From Halopseudomonas yangmingensis (GTDB taxonomy: Bacteria > Pseudomonadota > Gammaproteobacteria > Pseudomonadales > Pseudomonadaceae), in assembly GCF_900114825.1 (NCBI RefSeq), contig NZ_FOUI01000002.1, forward strand, positions 310,001 through 374,000: a DNA stretch of 64,000 nucleotides, in the 5' to 3' direction. Positions within the stretch are counted from its first letter, which is position 1. The number at the start of each line of letters is the position of its first letter. The notes under the pieces are model-generated. The model saw only the letters and a program-made list of their open reading frames with translations. It did no database searches and was not told where the DNA came from. Made by a program: the position numbers and the translations under genes. Below, piece after piece: positions 10,547-19,580 of the stretch.

Positions 10547-13500
10547 ATGCCCATCACCAAACTACTGATCGCCAACCGTGGCGAAATCGCCATCCGTCTG
10601 GCTCGCGCCGCCGCCGAACTGGATATTCCCAGCGTCGCGGTATACGCCGAGGATGATGCCGCCTCACTGCACCGGCACAAGGCTGACCGGGCGATTGCCC
10701 TCAAGGGCCGTGGCGCCAGCGCCTATCTGGATGCCAGCCAGTTGCTGCGCATTGCCTACGAAGAGGGCTGCGACGCCATCCACCCCGGTTACGGCTTTCT
10801 CAGCGAAAACGCCGCCTTCGCCGCGCAATGTGAGGATGCCGGGATTCGCTTTGTCGGCCCCAGCGCCACGGTACTGGAACGCTTTGGCGACAAGGCCAGC
10901 GCCCGCGCCCTCGCACTGGAGCTCGGGATTCCGCTGGTGCAAGGCACCAATGAGCCGACCTCACTGGAGCAAGCCCACGCCTTTATGCAGCAACTGGGAC
11001 CGGGGGCAGCAGTCATGCTCAAGGCACTGGCCGGTGGCGGTGGCCGGGGCATGCGTGCGGTGCTGGACCCGGCTGAACTGGATCAGGCCTATGCACGCTG
11101 TCAGTCCGAAGCCAAGGCCGCCTTTGGCAGCGATGCGCTCTATATCGAACGACTGATCCGCCGCGCCCGACATATCGAAGTGCAGATCATCGGCGATGGC
11201 CGCGAAGTGGCGCATGTGTGGGAGCGCGACTGTACGCTGCAACGACGCAACCAGAAGCTGCTGGAAATCGCTCCGGCACCGGGACTGGACCCGGCGCTGC
11301 GCGAGCAACTGTTGCAGGCCGCCTTGAAACTGACCGGCGCGGTCGGCTATCGCGGCCTGTGCACCGTTGAGTTTCTGCTCGATGAAGACAGCGGCGACTT
11401 TGTCTTTATGGAAGCCAACCCGCGCATTCAGGTCGAGCACACGGTCACCGAGGCGGTTACCGGCCTGGACCTGGCCCAGATCCAGCTGCGTCTGGCTGCC
11501 GGTGCCAGCCTGGCTGAACTGGGTCTGACCCAGGACCGGATACCCGTACCGCGCGGCTACGCCGTTCAGCTGCGGATCAATCTGGAAAGCATGGCCAGCG
11601 ACGGCAGCGCCCGTCCGGCCGGCGGCACCCTGAGTGCCTATGAGCCGCCCAGTGGCGCCGGTATCCGCGTCGATGGCTACGGCTACAGCGGCTATACCAC
11701 CAGCCCCAGCTTTGATTCGCTGCTGGCCAAGCTGATCGTGCAGGCCGCAGCCGACTACCCGCAGGTGCTCAAGCGCGCCTACCGCGCGCTGTGCGAATTC
11801 CGCTTGGAAGGCGTGGCCAGCAACCTGCACTTTCTGCAGAACCTGTTGCAGCATCCGGCGGTGCAGGCCAATCAGGTCAGCACCGGCTTTATCGAAGCCG
11901 AAGCGGCTACGCTGGTCGGCGCCGGCAGCAAGGCCCATCCGCACCTGTATGCCAAGGGAGCGGCCACCAGCCAGACCCAGCGCCAAGCGGAGATCGACGC
12001 CCCGGCCGGCACTGAACCGTTGAGTACCCCCGTGCAGGGTGTGCTGGTCAGCATGGATGTGCAGGTCGGCGATACCGTCGCGGTTGGCCAGCAGGTCGCT
12101 GTGCTGGAAGCGATGAAGATGGAATTCGTGGTCAAGGCGACCCAGAGCGGGATTATCCGCGCCTTGGCGGCTGCCCCCGGCGACAACCTGTTCGAGGGCA
12201 GCGCCCTGCTGTTTCTCGAACCGGCCGAAGTCAGCAACGATGGCCTTGTCTCCGAGGAAAGTATCGATCTGGCACATATCCGCGCCGACCTGCGTGATGT
12301 CCTGGAACGCCAGGCCGACCTGAGCGACGAGCGGCGCCCAGAGGCGGTGGCCAAACGACGCAAGACCGGCCAGCGCACCGCCCGCGAGAACCTCGCCGAC
12401 CTGCTGGATGAGGGCAGCTTTATGGAATACGGCGGCTTTGCCCTGGCCGCCCAGCGCACCCGCCGCACGCATGAGGAACTGCTCAAGCTGAGCCCGGCGG
12501 ACGGTCTTATTACTGGTCTAGGCACGGTCAACGCCGCGCAGTTTGGCGCCGAGAAAGCCCGCTGCATGGCCATGAGCTACGACTACACGGTCTTTGCCGG
12601 CACCCAGGGCGTGACCAATCACAAGAAAACCGACCGCATGCTCGAGCTGGCCGAGCAGTGGCGTCTGCCGCTGGTGTTCTTCACCGAAGGCGGTGGTGGT
12701 CGCCCCGGCGATATCGACAAGGTCGGCGTGGCCGGACTCGACTGCACCACATTCATGCGCATGGCCCGCCTCAGCGGTCAGGTACCGCTGGTGGGCGTGG
12801 TGTCCGGCCGCTGCTTTGCCGGTAACGCCGCGCTACTCGGCTGCTGTGACGTGATTATCGCCACCGAGAACGCGACCATCGGCATGGCCGGCCCGGCGAT
12901 GATCGAAGGTGGCGGGCTGGGCCGCTTTACCCCGGAACAGGTCGGTCCGACCAGTATGCAGGGCCGCAACGGGGTGATCGATGTGCTGGTCAAGGATGAA
13001 GCCGACGCCACCCGGGTCGCCAAACAATATCTGAGTTATTTCCAGGGCGACCTGCCCGGCGGCGAGTGCGCCGATCAGCGCCTGCTGCGTCACCTGATTC
13101 CGGAAAACCGCCTGCGCGTCTACGACATTCGCGAGGTGATCGAGACCCTGGCCGATAGCGGTTCGGTACTGGAACTACGCCGGCAGTTTGCTCCCGGCCT
13201 GATTACCGCGCTGATCCGCATCAACGGCAAGGCCTTCGGCCTAATGGCCAACAACCCCATGCATCTGGGCGGCGCCATCGACGCGGTATCCGGCGACAAG
13301 GCCGCGCGCTTTATGCAGCTGTGCCAGGCCCATGGCCTGCCGATGGTATCCCTGTGCGACACCCCCGGCTTTATGGTCGGCCCGGACGCCGAACAGCAAG
13401 CCACCGTACGGCATGTCTCGCGCATGTTCGTTACCGCCGCCAGCCTGACGATTCCGTTCTTCACCGTGGTGCTGCGCAAGGGCTACGGTCTGGGCGCCCA

Positions 13501-13831
13501 GGCCATGGCCGCCGGCAGCTTCCATGCGCCGATGTTCACCATCGGCTGGCCGAGCAGTGAATTCGGCGCCATGGGGCTGGAGGGTGCGGTACGCCTGGGC
13601 TATGCCAAGGAGCTGGCAGCGCTGGAGGACCCGGCCGAACAGCAGGCGCTGTTCGACCAGCTGGTGGCCGAGCTGTACCAACGCGGCAAAGGACTGAGCA
13701 TGGCCAGTTTTCTGGAGATAGACGCGGTGATCGACCCGCTGGAAACCCGCGACTGGCTGCTGCGCGGACTCAGCTCAGCACCACCGGAATCACTGGAGCG
13801 CGGCCTGCGGCCCTTTGTGGATACCTGGTAA
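10547..13831 (+). CDS. Single-chain acyl-CoA carboxylase (BC-BCCP-CT fusion)
   Basis: Biotin-dependent carboxylase that carries every catalytic part on one 1094-residue chain. Biotin carboxylase occupies about 1-450 (LIANRGEIA, GGGGRGM, EANPRIQVEH). The biotinyl domain is about 490-565, with AMKM and biotin-accepting Lys524. The carboxyltransferase, alpha and beta lobes together, is about 585-1094 (GGGGRPGD, DTPGFMVG). This layout matches the homohexameric single-chain long-chain acyl-CoA carboxylases rather than the four-subunit housekeeping AccABCD. The upstream CoA ligase suggests a dedicated acyl substrate. The exact acyl group is unknown. No transfer signature stands out; codon use resembles neighbouring genes. 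Confidence 0.92.
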   Translation: MPITKLLIANRGEIAIRLARAAAELDIPSVAVYAEDDAASLHRHKADRAIALKGRGASAYLDASQLLRIAYEEGCDAIHPGYGFLSENAAFAAQCEDAGIRFVGPSATVLERFGDKASARALALELGIPLVQGTNEPTSLEQAHAFMQQLGPGAAVMLKALAGGGGRGMRAVLDPAELDQAYARCQSEAKAAFGSDALYIERLIRRARHIEVQIIGDGREVAHVWERDCTLQRRNQKLLEIAPAPGLDPALREQLLQAALKLTGAVGYRGLCTVEFLLDEDSGDFVFMEANPRIQVEHTVTEAVTGLDLAQIQLRLAAGASLAELGLTQDRIPVPRGYAVQLRINLESMASDGSARPAGGTLSAYEPPSGAGIRVDGYGYSGYTTSPSFDSLLAKLIVQAAADYPQVLKRAYRALCEFRLEGVASNLHFLQNLLQHPAVQANQVSTGFIEAEAATLVGAGSKAHPHLYAKGAATSQTQRQAEIDAPAGTEPLSTPVQGVLVSMDVQVGDTVAVGQQVAVLEAMKMEFVVKATQSGIIRALAAAPGDNLFEGSALLFLEPAEVSNDGLVSEESIDLAHIRADLRDVLERQADLSDERRPEAVAKRRKTGQRTARENLADLLDEGSFMEYGGFALAAQRTRRTHEELLKLSPADGLITGLGTVNAAQFGAEKARCMAMSYDYTVFAGTQGVTNHKKTDRMLELAEQWRLPLVFFTEGGGGRPGDIDKVGVAGLDCTTFMRMARLSGQVPLVGVVSGRCFAGNAALLGCCDVIIATENATIGMAGPAMIEGGGLGRFTPEQVGPTSMQGRNGVIDVLVKDEADATRVAKQYLSYFQGDLPGGECADQRLLRHLIPENRLRVYDIREVIETLADSGSVLELRRQFAPGLITALIRINGKAFGLMANNPMHLGGAIDAVSGDKAARFMQLCQAHGLPMVSLCDTPGFMVGPDAEQQATVRHVSRMFVTAASLTIPFFTVVLRKGYGLGAQAMAAGSFHAPMFTIGWPSSEFGAMGLEGAVRLGYAKELAALEDPAEQQALFDQLVAELYQRGKGLSMASFLEIDAVIDPLETRDWLLRGLSSAPPESLERGLRPFVDTW

Positions 13832-13837
13832 GTTGCC

Positions 13838-13862
13838 GGGGTGAGCCCAACCGGCTCACCCC
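13838..13862. terminator. Bidirectional hairpin between carboxylase and lrgB
   Basis: GGGGTGAGCC and GGCTCACCCC form a perfect 10-bp stem with a CAACC loop. It begins 6 nt after the carboxylase stop and overlaps the lrgB stop codon. There is no T-run on either side, so it is at best a weak intrinsic terminator or an mRNA end stabiliser serving both convergent genes. Confidence 0.55.
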
Positions 13863-14572
13863 AACCAGAACAGCCACAGGGTCACCCCGAGCGGCAGCAG
13901 CAGTGCGGTCAGAATACCCATCAGGCTCATGCCCAGCGCGGCAAAGGCACCGGCCTCCTCGCTCTCTTCCATGGCCCGCGCGGTACCCACGGCATGGGCA
14001 CAGATACCCATCGCCAGACCCCAGGCAGCCGGGTGGGTGATCCGGCACAGGCGCAACAGCGCCGGGCCTAGCAGCGCTGCCAGAATCGCCGTGAGCATCA
14101 CGAACACCGCGGCCAGCGCGGCTACACCTCCGATCTGCTCGGCCACCAGCATGGCAATCGGCGTGGTTACTGATTTCGGCGCCAGGGTCAGCATCAGCAT
14201 CGGATTGAGACCAAACAACCAGGCCAGCAACAGGGTACTCAGGGTGGCAAAGCCGCCACCCAGCAACAGGGTCAGCAGCACCGGCCAGGCAAACTGGCGG
14301 ATTTTGCGCAGGTTCAGGTACAGCGGCACTGCCAGCGCCACGGTGGCGGGCCCGAGCAGGATCAACAGCGGATCAACCGCTGCGCTGTAAGCTGCAAAGT
14401 CGACGCCGAACAGCCAGAGCGCGGCAATGATCAGGGCAATCGACACCAACACCGGGTGGAACAAGGCCAGGCCGCTGCGCTGGTACAGCTCCAGCCCCAG
14501 CTGATAGGCCGCCAGGGTTACCCCGAGCCAGAACAATGGATGCCCGGCTATTGCCTGCCAGGCCTCAGCCAT
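13856..14572 (-). CDS. lrgB: LrgB/CidB family membrane protein
   Basis: Polytopic inner-membrane protein (about seven hydrophobic helices over 238 aa) of the LrgB/CidB/YohK family, which works with LrgA/CidA. The pair has been described both as a holin/antiholin-like modulator of murein hydrolase export and, in some bacteria, as a transporter of pyruvate or other small acids. Conserved LAPKSVTTPIA and a GICAHAVGTARA segment are visible. The start overlaps the end of lrgA by 8 nt, so the two are co-translated. No local regulator such as LytSR is adjacent. Confidence 0.92.
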   Translation of the reverse strand: MAEAWQAIAGHPLFWLGVTLAAYQLGLELYQRSGLALFHPVLVSIALIIAALWLFGVDFAAYSAAVDPLLILLGPATVALAVPLYLNLRKIRQFAWPVLLTLLLGGGFATLSTLLLAWLFGLNPMLMLTLAPKSVTTPIAMLVAEQIGGVAALAAVFVMLTAILAALLGPALLRLCRITHPAAWGLAMGICAHAVGTARAMEESEEAGAFAALGMSLMGILTALLLPLGVTLWLFWLG

Positions 14573-14930
14573 GGGGTTGCTCCGCCGCCGCGCGCCGATG
14601 CAACTGGCGCTGCATCAGCCAGCCGCACAGCGGCAGGGCCAGCAACAACGACAATACCAGGGTCAGCCCGATGCCCAAGCCAAAGCTGCGCAATTCGGCA
14701 CCATAGGCCATCACCCCAACCGCCGGCGGCACCAGAATCAGCGGCAGATACTGCAGCAGCCCATTGGAAGCCTGCTCCACCGACTCCGGCACCTTTCCGC
14801 GCAACAGCAGAAAACCGAGCAGCAACAGCATGCCGATGATTGGCGCCGGTACCGCCTGCAACCAGAGCACCTGCAGGCCGGTGCCAAGCAACTGGAACAA
14901 AATCAGCCAGGTCAGGCCGCGTAGCAGCAT
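14565..14930 (-). CDS. lrgA: LrgA/CidA family protein
   Basis: Small hydrophobic inner-membrane protein (121 aa, four predicted helices) of the CidA/LrgA holin-like family; the PAPIIGMLLL motif is diagnostic. ATG 14930 is preferred, with GGAG 8 nt upstream, over an earlier in-frame start that adds 14 Cys-rich residues with no ribosome site. It forms a two-gene operon with lrgB and is divergent from the RND pump operon. Confidence 0.9.
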   Translation of the reverse strand: MLLRGLTWLILFQLLGTGLQVLWLQAVPAPIIGMLLLLGFLLLRGKVPESVEQASNGLLQYLPLILVPPAVGVMAYGAELRSFGLGIGLTLVLSLLLALPLCGWLMQRQLHRRAAAEQPHG

Positions 14931-15061
14931 CCATATATCTCCAGGACAGAAACAGCTGCGGCAGTTTAGCAAATTCGGCTGAAACAGCTTCTCATGAATA
15001 CTATATGGGGTATAAAATCAATCTTTTATTACCACCTGCAAACAGCTGCCGCAGCACAACC

Positions 15062-15067
15062 TATAAT
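15062..15067 (+). promoter_or_regulatory. Possible -10 box upstream of RND operon
   Basis: A perfect TATAAT lies about 100 nt before the RND start, in the AT-richer lrgA/RND divergent gap. No convincing -35 is seen at 16-18 bp, so the call rests on the hexamer only. Confidence 0.3.
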
Positions 15068-15168
15068 TCAGGCTGATTGCTTCCAGTTCCAGAACGCAGC
15101 CGACCAGGTGCGCCTGCCTCGACTGTGAATCAGTGCGTATCCCCTGCTACACAGGACGTCCAGTTACC

Positions 15169-18100
15169 ATGCAACAGAGCTCTACGCCCGAAACCCCGCT
15201 GCAACGCCTTGGCCAGCGCCTGCTCGACAGCCGCTGGCCGTTGCCGGCGATGCTGCTGTTACTGCTGCTGGGTATGGCCGCGCTCTGGTACACCCCTCGC
15301 GAGGAAGAGCCGCAGATAGTGGTGCCGGTGGTGGACATCCGCATCCAGGCCCCCGGCCTGTCGGCCCGCGAGGTCGAGCGTCAGGTGATCCAGCCGCTTG
15401 AACAACTGATTGCCACCCTGCCAGAGCTGGAGCACAGCTATGCCACCAGCCAGCGCAACCAGGGTCTGCTGACCCTGCGCTTCCGCGTCGGCAGCAACCG
15501 TGACGACGCGCTGTTCCATGCCTTCAGCAAGCTGCACAGCCACACCGACCGCATTCCCCCTGCCGTCACCCACTGGCAGGTCACCCCGGTGGATATCGAC
15601 GATGTGGCCATCGTGGTGTACGGCCTGTGGAGCCATGACCCGCAGCAGCTCGACCAGTTCCAGCTGCGCCGGCTGGCTGAGGAAATGGCCAGCCAGTTGC
15701 AACGGCTGCCCAATACCAACCGTATCGAGGTGATTGGCGGCCAGCCGCGCCAGCTTCGCATCCAGCTCGACCCGACCGCCATGGCCGCGCGCGGTGTCAG
15801 CGCTGTGGACGTATTGCAGGCGATCCGCCAGAGCAACCTGATCGAACCGGTTGGGCAGCTGACCCTGGACAACCGTTCGATCAATCTGGAAAGCGGCCTG
15901 CTGCTGCAACCGGAACAGCTCCCGGAGCTGGTGGTGGCGGTGGTCGACCAGGTGCCGATCAGCCTGGGCGAGGTGGCGCAGGTCATCGACGGCCCGGCCG
16001 AGGTCGCCAGCTACAGCTGGCTGCGTACCGGCGAGCAGCATCCGCAGGGGCCAGCCTCTGAGGAGTTCCCGCTGGTCACCCTGGCGATCTCCAAGCAGCC
16101 GGGCAGCAATGCCGTGTGGCTGGCCGACAGCCTGCACCAGAGTGTGGCGCAGATGCAGACCGAATGGCTGCCGGATGCGCTGCAGGTAGAGGTGTTGCGC
16201 GACTACGGTGAAACCGCCGACGAGAAGGTCAACAACCTGACCAGCAGCCTGCTGCTGGCGGTGCTCACGGTGATCGGTTTTATCGGCATATTCCTCGGCT
16301 GGCGTCAGGCCCTGCTGGTCGCGCTGGCAGTGCCACTGTGCTACTCGATCGCGCTGGGTATCAATGCGCTGGCCGGTTACAGCATCAACCGGGTAACCCT
16401 GTTTGCGCTGATTCTGGCCCTTGGCCTGCTGGTCGATGACCCGATCACCGGCGTCGACAATATCGACCGCCACCTGCGCCGCCGCGGCGCTGACAAGTTC
16501 ACCGCCGTGATCAACGCCATGCTGGAAATCCGCTGGCCACTGCTGATGTCGACGCTGGTGATCATTATCGCCTTTGTGCCACTGGCCTTTATCACCGACA
16601 TGATGGGCCCCTATATGGCACCGATGGCACTCAACGTGCCGGTGGCGGTGACCGCCTCGACCCTGGTGGCCTTCCTGTTCACCCCCTGGCTGGCCGCACG
16701 ACTGCTCAAACCGGGCCAGTCCGAGGCCCCGCCCTCCGCCTTCTACAGCCGCCTGCTGGCACCCTGGATCGCCTCTCGGCGGCGCGCCTGGGCGGTGATC
16801 ATCGCCATGATCGTTCTGCTGCTGCTGAGCATGCTGCTGCCGATGCTGCGGCTGGTGCCACTGAAACTGCTGCCCTATGACAACAAGAACGAGCTGGCGG
16901 TCATGGTCGAGTTGCCCGAGGGCAGCAGCCTGGAGCAGACCCGCGCCGCCGTCCAACAGGCCGGCGAAGTGTTGCTGCGACTGCCGGAGGTCAAGGCGGT
17001 GGCTGCCTATGTCGGCGAGCCGGCACCGATCGACTTCAACGGCCTGGTGCGCCGCTATTATCTGCGCCAGGCACCGGAGCTGGGCGAACTGCGCCTGACT
17101 CTGGCCGACAAGCTGCAGCGTGAAGACCAGTCCCACGCCATTCTGTTGCGCCTGCGCCCACTGCTGGCAGAACTGGAGCAACAGGGCAACGCCCGTTTCA
17201 AACCGGTCGAGGTGCCGCCCGGGCCGCCGGTAATGAGTACCCTGGTGGTGGAAATCAGTGGCCAGCCGAATACCCCCTGGCACGACCTGCAACGGGGGGC
17301 CCTGGCCCTGCAGCAACGACTGGCCCGTGAACCGGGCGTGGTCGATGTCGACAGCAGCCTGAGCAGCGAACACCAACGACTGCGCTTTGTGCCGGACTGG
17401 CGCAAGGCCGCGCTGTCAGGCATCAGTGTCGCCGATATCAACCAGCACCTGCGCCTCGCCCATGACGGGCTGACCGCCGGGCACCTGAAACAGCCGGACG
17501 AAGTCCGCGCCTTGCCGCTGCGGCTGGAACTGGCACCCGAGTGGCGGCGCGATCCGCTGCGCATGGGCGAGCTTACCCTGCGCGGCGAGGCCGGCTACCG
17601 CCAGCAGATTCAGGGCGGCGTGGTGCAGGCGCCGCGGCCGATGGTGGCGCTGGCCGAGCTGGGCAGCTGGCAGCAACTGGAGGATGACCCGGTGCTGCAA
17701 CGCAAGGACCTGCAACCGGTGATCTACGTGATGGCCGAGATTGCCGGGCGCCAGCCGGCAGAGATCATCGCCGATGTGGTGGCCGACCGTGACAGCAACA
17801 GCGACCAGCCCCGCAGCCTGAACTGGCGCACTTATTTCAATTCCGGCGGCGGCCTTGGCTGGAGCCTGCCTGAGGGCGTCAACGCGCGCTGGACCGGCGA
17901 GGGCGAGTGGCGGGTCACTGTGCTGGTGTTCCGCGACCTCGGGCTGGCCTTTGCCTTTGCGCTGGTCGGCATGGCACTGGTACTGCGCATCCAGACCAGC
18001 AGCTGGGCCCTGACGGGGCTGATCATGAGTGCGATACCGCTGTCGATGATCGGCCTGATGCCAGGGTTCTGGTTGCTCAACCTGCTGACGGCCGGGGAGT

Positions 18101-18468
18101 CAGGCGGCATCGCCGACCCGGTGCTGTTCACTGCCACGGCGATGATCGGCATGATCGCACTGGCCGGCATCGTGGTGCGCAACGGCCTGATTCTGGTTGA
18201 ATTCATCGACGAGCGCCTGCGCGCCGGGGATGCCCTGCGTGACGCCCTGTTCAGTGCCGGTGCCTTGCGCCTGCGACCAGTGCTGTTGACCGCCGGCACC
18301 ACCCTGCTGGGCAATCTGGTGATCACCCTGGATCCGGTGTTTGCCGGACTGGCCTGGGCGATCATCTTCGGCCTGATTACCTCAACCCTGTTTACGCTGG
18401 TCGTGGTGCCCTGTGCCTACTACCTGCTGCATCATGACAAGGAGATTCAACCGCCATGCGCACCCTGA
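15169..18468 (+). CDS. RND efflux transporter permease (HAE1-like)
   Basis: Inner-membrane proton-driven pump of the RND superfamily, about 1099 aa with twelve membrane helices in two halves separated by large periplasmic loops. TM4 carries the proton-relay pair Asp423-Asp424 in LLVDDPIT, followed by the VDNIDRHL segment. The second half has GIVVRNGLILVEFI. The acidic pair places it with multidrug/organic-solute pumps, not CzcA metal pumps. ATG 15169 has AGGACG about 11 nt upstream; a GTG 12 codons earlier lacks a site. The pump comes before its adaptor, the reverse of the usual order, and no outer-membrane channel gene follows. The substrate is unknown. Confidence 0.9.
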   Translation: MQQSSTPETPLQRLGQRLLDSRWPLPAMLLLLLLGMAALWYTPREEEPQIVVPVVDIRIQAPGLSAREVERQVIQPLEQLIATLPELEHSYATSQRNQGLLTLRFRVGSNRDDALFHAFSKLHSHTDRIPPAVTHWQVTPVDIDDVAIVVYGLWSHDPQQLDQFQLRRLAEEMASQLQRLPNTNRIEVIGGQPRQLRIQLDPTAMAARGVSAVDVLQAIRQSNLIEPVGQLTLDNRSINLESGLLLQPEQLPELVVAVVDQVPISLGEVAQVIDGPAEVASYSWLRTGEQHPQGPASEEFPLVTLAISKQPGSNAVWLADSLHQSVAQMQTEWLPDALQVEVLRDYGETADEKVNNLTSSLLLAVLTVIGFIGIFLGWRQALLVALAVPLCYSIALGINALAGYSINRVTLFALILALGLLVDDPITGVDNIDRHLRRRGADKFTAVINAMLEIRWPLLMSTLVIIIAFVPLAFITDMMGPYMAPMALNVPVAVTASTLVAFLFTPWLAARLLKPGQSEAPPSAFYSRLLAPWIASRRRAWAVIIAMIVLLLLSMLLPMLRLVPLKLLPYDNKNELAVMVELPEGSSLEQTRAAVQQAGEVLLRLPEVKAVAAYVGEPAPIDFNGLVRRYYLRQAPELGELRLTLADKLQREDQSHAILLRLRPLLAELEQQGNARFKPVEVPPGPPVMSTLVVEISGQPNTPWHDLQRGALALQQRLAREPGVVDVDSSLSSEHQRLRFVPDWRKAALSGISVADINQHLRLAHDGLTAGHLKQPDEVRALPLRLELAPEWRRDPLRMGELTLRGEAGYRQQIQGGVVQAPRPMVALAELGSWQQLEDDPVLQRKDLQPVIYVMAEIAGRQPAEIIADVVADRDSNSDQPRSLNWRTYFNSGGGLGWSLPEGVNARWTGEGEWRVTVLVFRDLGLAFAFALVGMALVLRIQTSSWALTGLIMSAIPLSMIGLMPGFWLLNLLTAGESGGIADPVLFTATAMIGMIALAGIVVRNGLILVEFIDERLRAGDALRDALFSAGALRLRPVLLTAGTTLLGNLVITLDPVFAGLAWAIIFGLITSTLFTLVVVPCAYYLLHHDKEIQPPCAP

Positions 18469-19499
18469 TCAAGATAGCCCTGCTGCTTGGCGCCCTGCTG
18501 CTGGTCATGGCCTGGTTTGCCGGGCTATTCAATACCCGCATCAGCCCTGAGGTCGCCGAAACACCTGCACTGGCGGCCGGCGACACCCTGTTGCTGCAAC
18601 CTCGCGAACAGGCACTGACAGAAACCGTGGCCGCCACCGTGATTGCCCGTGAGGCCTCGCAGGTCAGCAGCCGGGTACTGGGCAGCGTCAACCGCGTTCT
18701 GGTTCGCGCCGGAGATCCGGTGCAACGCGGCGATTTACTGCTGGAGCTGGACGACCGCGAATTCCGCGCCCGCCTGGCCCAGGCCGAACAGCAACTGGCA
18801 GCGGTGCGCGCCCAGGCTGACGAGGCCCGCCGCGAACTGCAACGCGCCAGCCAGCTACTGGAACGCGGCGCCGGCACCCAGGCCATGCTGGACCGCGCCC
18901 GTGCCCAGTCAACCAGCCTGCAGGCCGACCTGCAGCGTGCTGAACAGGCCCGTCAGGAGGCCGAGACCGCGCTCAGCTATACCCGCCTGCTGGCACCCAT
19001 CAATGGCCGGGTCACCGAGCGCCATATCGAGCCAGGCGATACCGCCAGCCCCGGACAGCTGCTGGTCAGCCTGTACGACCCGCAGTCCTTGCAACTGGCA
19101 GCCCAGGTACGCGAAAGCCTGGCCCTTGGCCTGCGCGGCGGCCAGCCACTGCTGGCCCGTATTGATGCGCTTGACCAGCAACTGGAGGTGGTGGTCGAAG
19201 AACAGGTACCTGGTTCCGACCCAGGCGCCCGGGCGATTCTGATCAAGGCCGGACTGCCGCAGCTCGATGGCCTGCTGCCGGGCATGTACGCCAGCCTGCA
19301 GATTCCCGCCGGCCGTGCCGAACTGCTGTGGATTCCGCACACTACCATCAGCCGGGTCGGACAGATCAGCACCGTCGACGTCATCGACAGCCAGGGCCAC
19401 AGCCATCGCCGAGTGATTACCACCGGGCGTCAGCAGGACGGTCAGGTGGTGGTAACCAGCGGCCTTGAAGCCGGTGAGCGTATCCGCCTGGCGCAGTGA
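18456..19499 (+). CDS. RND periplasmic adaptor (HlyD/membrane fusion protein)
   Basis: Membrane fusion protein linking the RND pump to an outer-membrane channel. An N-terminal membrane helix (about 5-24) is followed by a split lipoyl domain (RAGDPVQRGDLLLELDD), an alpha-helical hairpin (about 100-165), the second lipoyl half (RLLAPINGRVTE) and beta-barrel/proximal domains. AAGGAG precedes the ATG, and the start lies 13 nt inside the pump gene, so the two are coupled. The order is unusual (pump first). A partner TolC-like channel must be encoded elsewhere. Confidence 0.9.
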   Translation: MRTLIKIALLLGALLLVMAWFAGLFNTRISPEVAETPALAAGDTLLLQPREQALTETVAATVIAREASQVSSRVLGSVNRVLVRAGDPVQRGDLLLELDDREFRARLAQAEQQLAAVRAQADEARRELQRASQLLERGAGTQAMLDRARAQSTSLQADLQRAEQARQEAETALSYTRLLAPINGRVTERHIEPGDTASPGQLLVSLYDPQSLQLAAQVRESLALGLRGGQPLLARIDALDQQLEVVVEEQVPGSDPGARAILIKAGLPQLDGLLPGMYASLQIPAGRAELLWIPHTTISRVGQISTVDVIDSQGHSHRRVITTGRQQDGQVVVTSGLEAGERIRLAQ

Positions 19500-19580
19500 A
19501 CCGCATTGCAACACGACTCGCTTTTTATGGCGAAATCATTACCATGGCGGGTTTTCAGCAACCCTGTGGAGCCTTACCCG

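Noticed and set aside
10961-12472. 503-codon open frame antisense to the carboxylase
   Set aside because: No domain, low-complexity Gln/Gly/Ala composition; the biotin carboxylase reading frame is unambiguous.
15259-17376. 705-codon open frame antisense to the RND pump gene
   Set aside because: His/Gln-rich composition and no recognisable domain; a shadow of a high-GC gene on the other strand.
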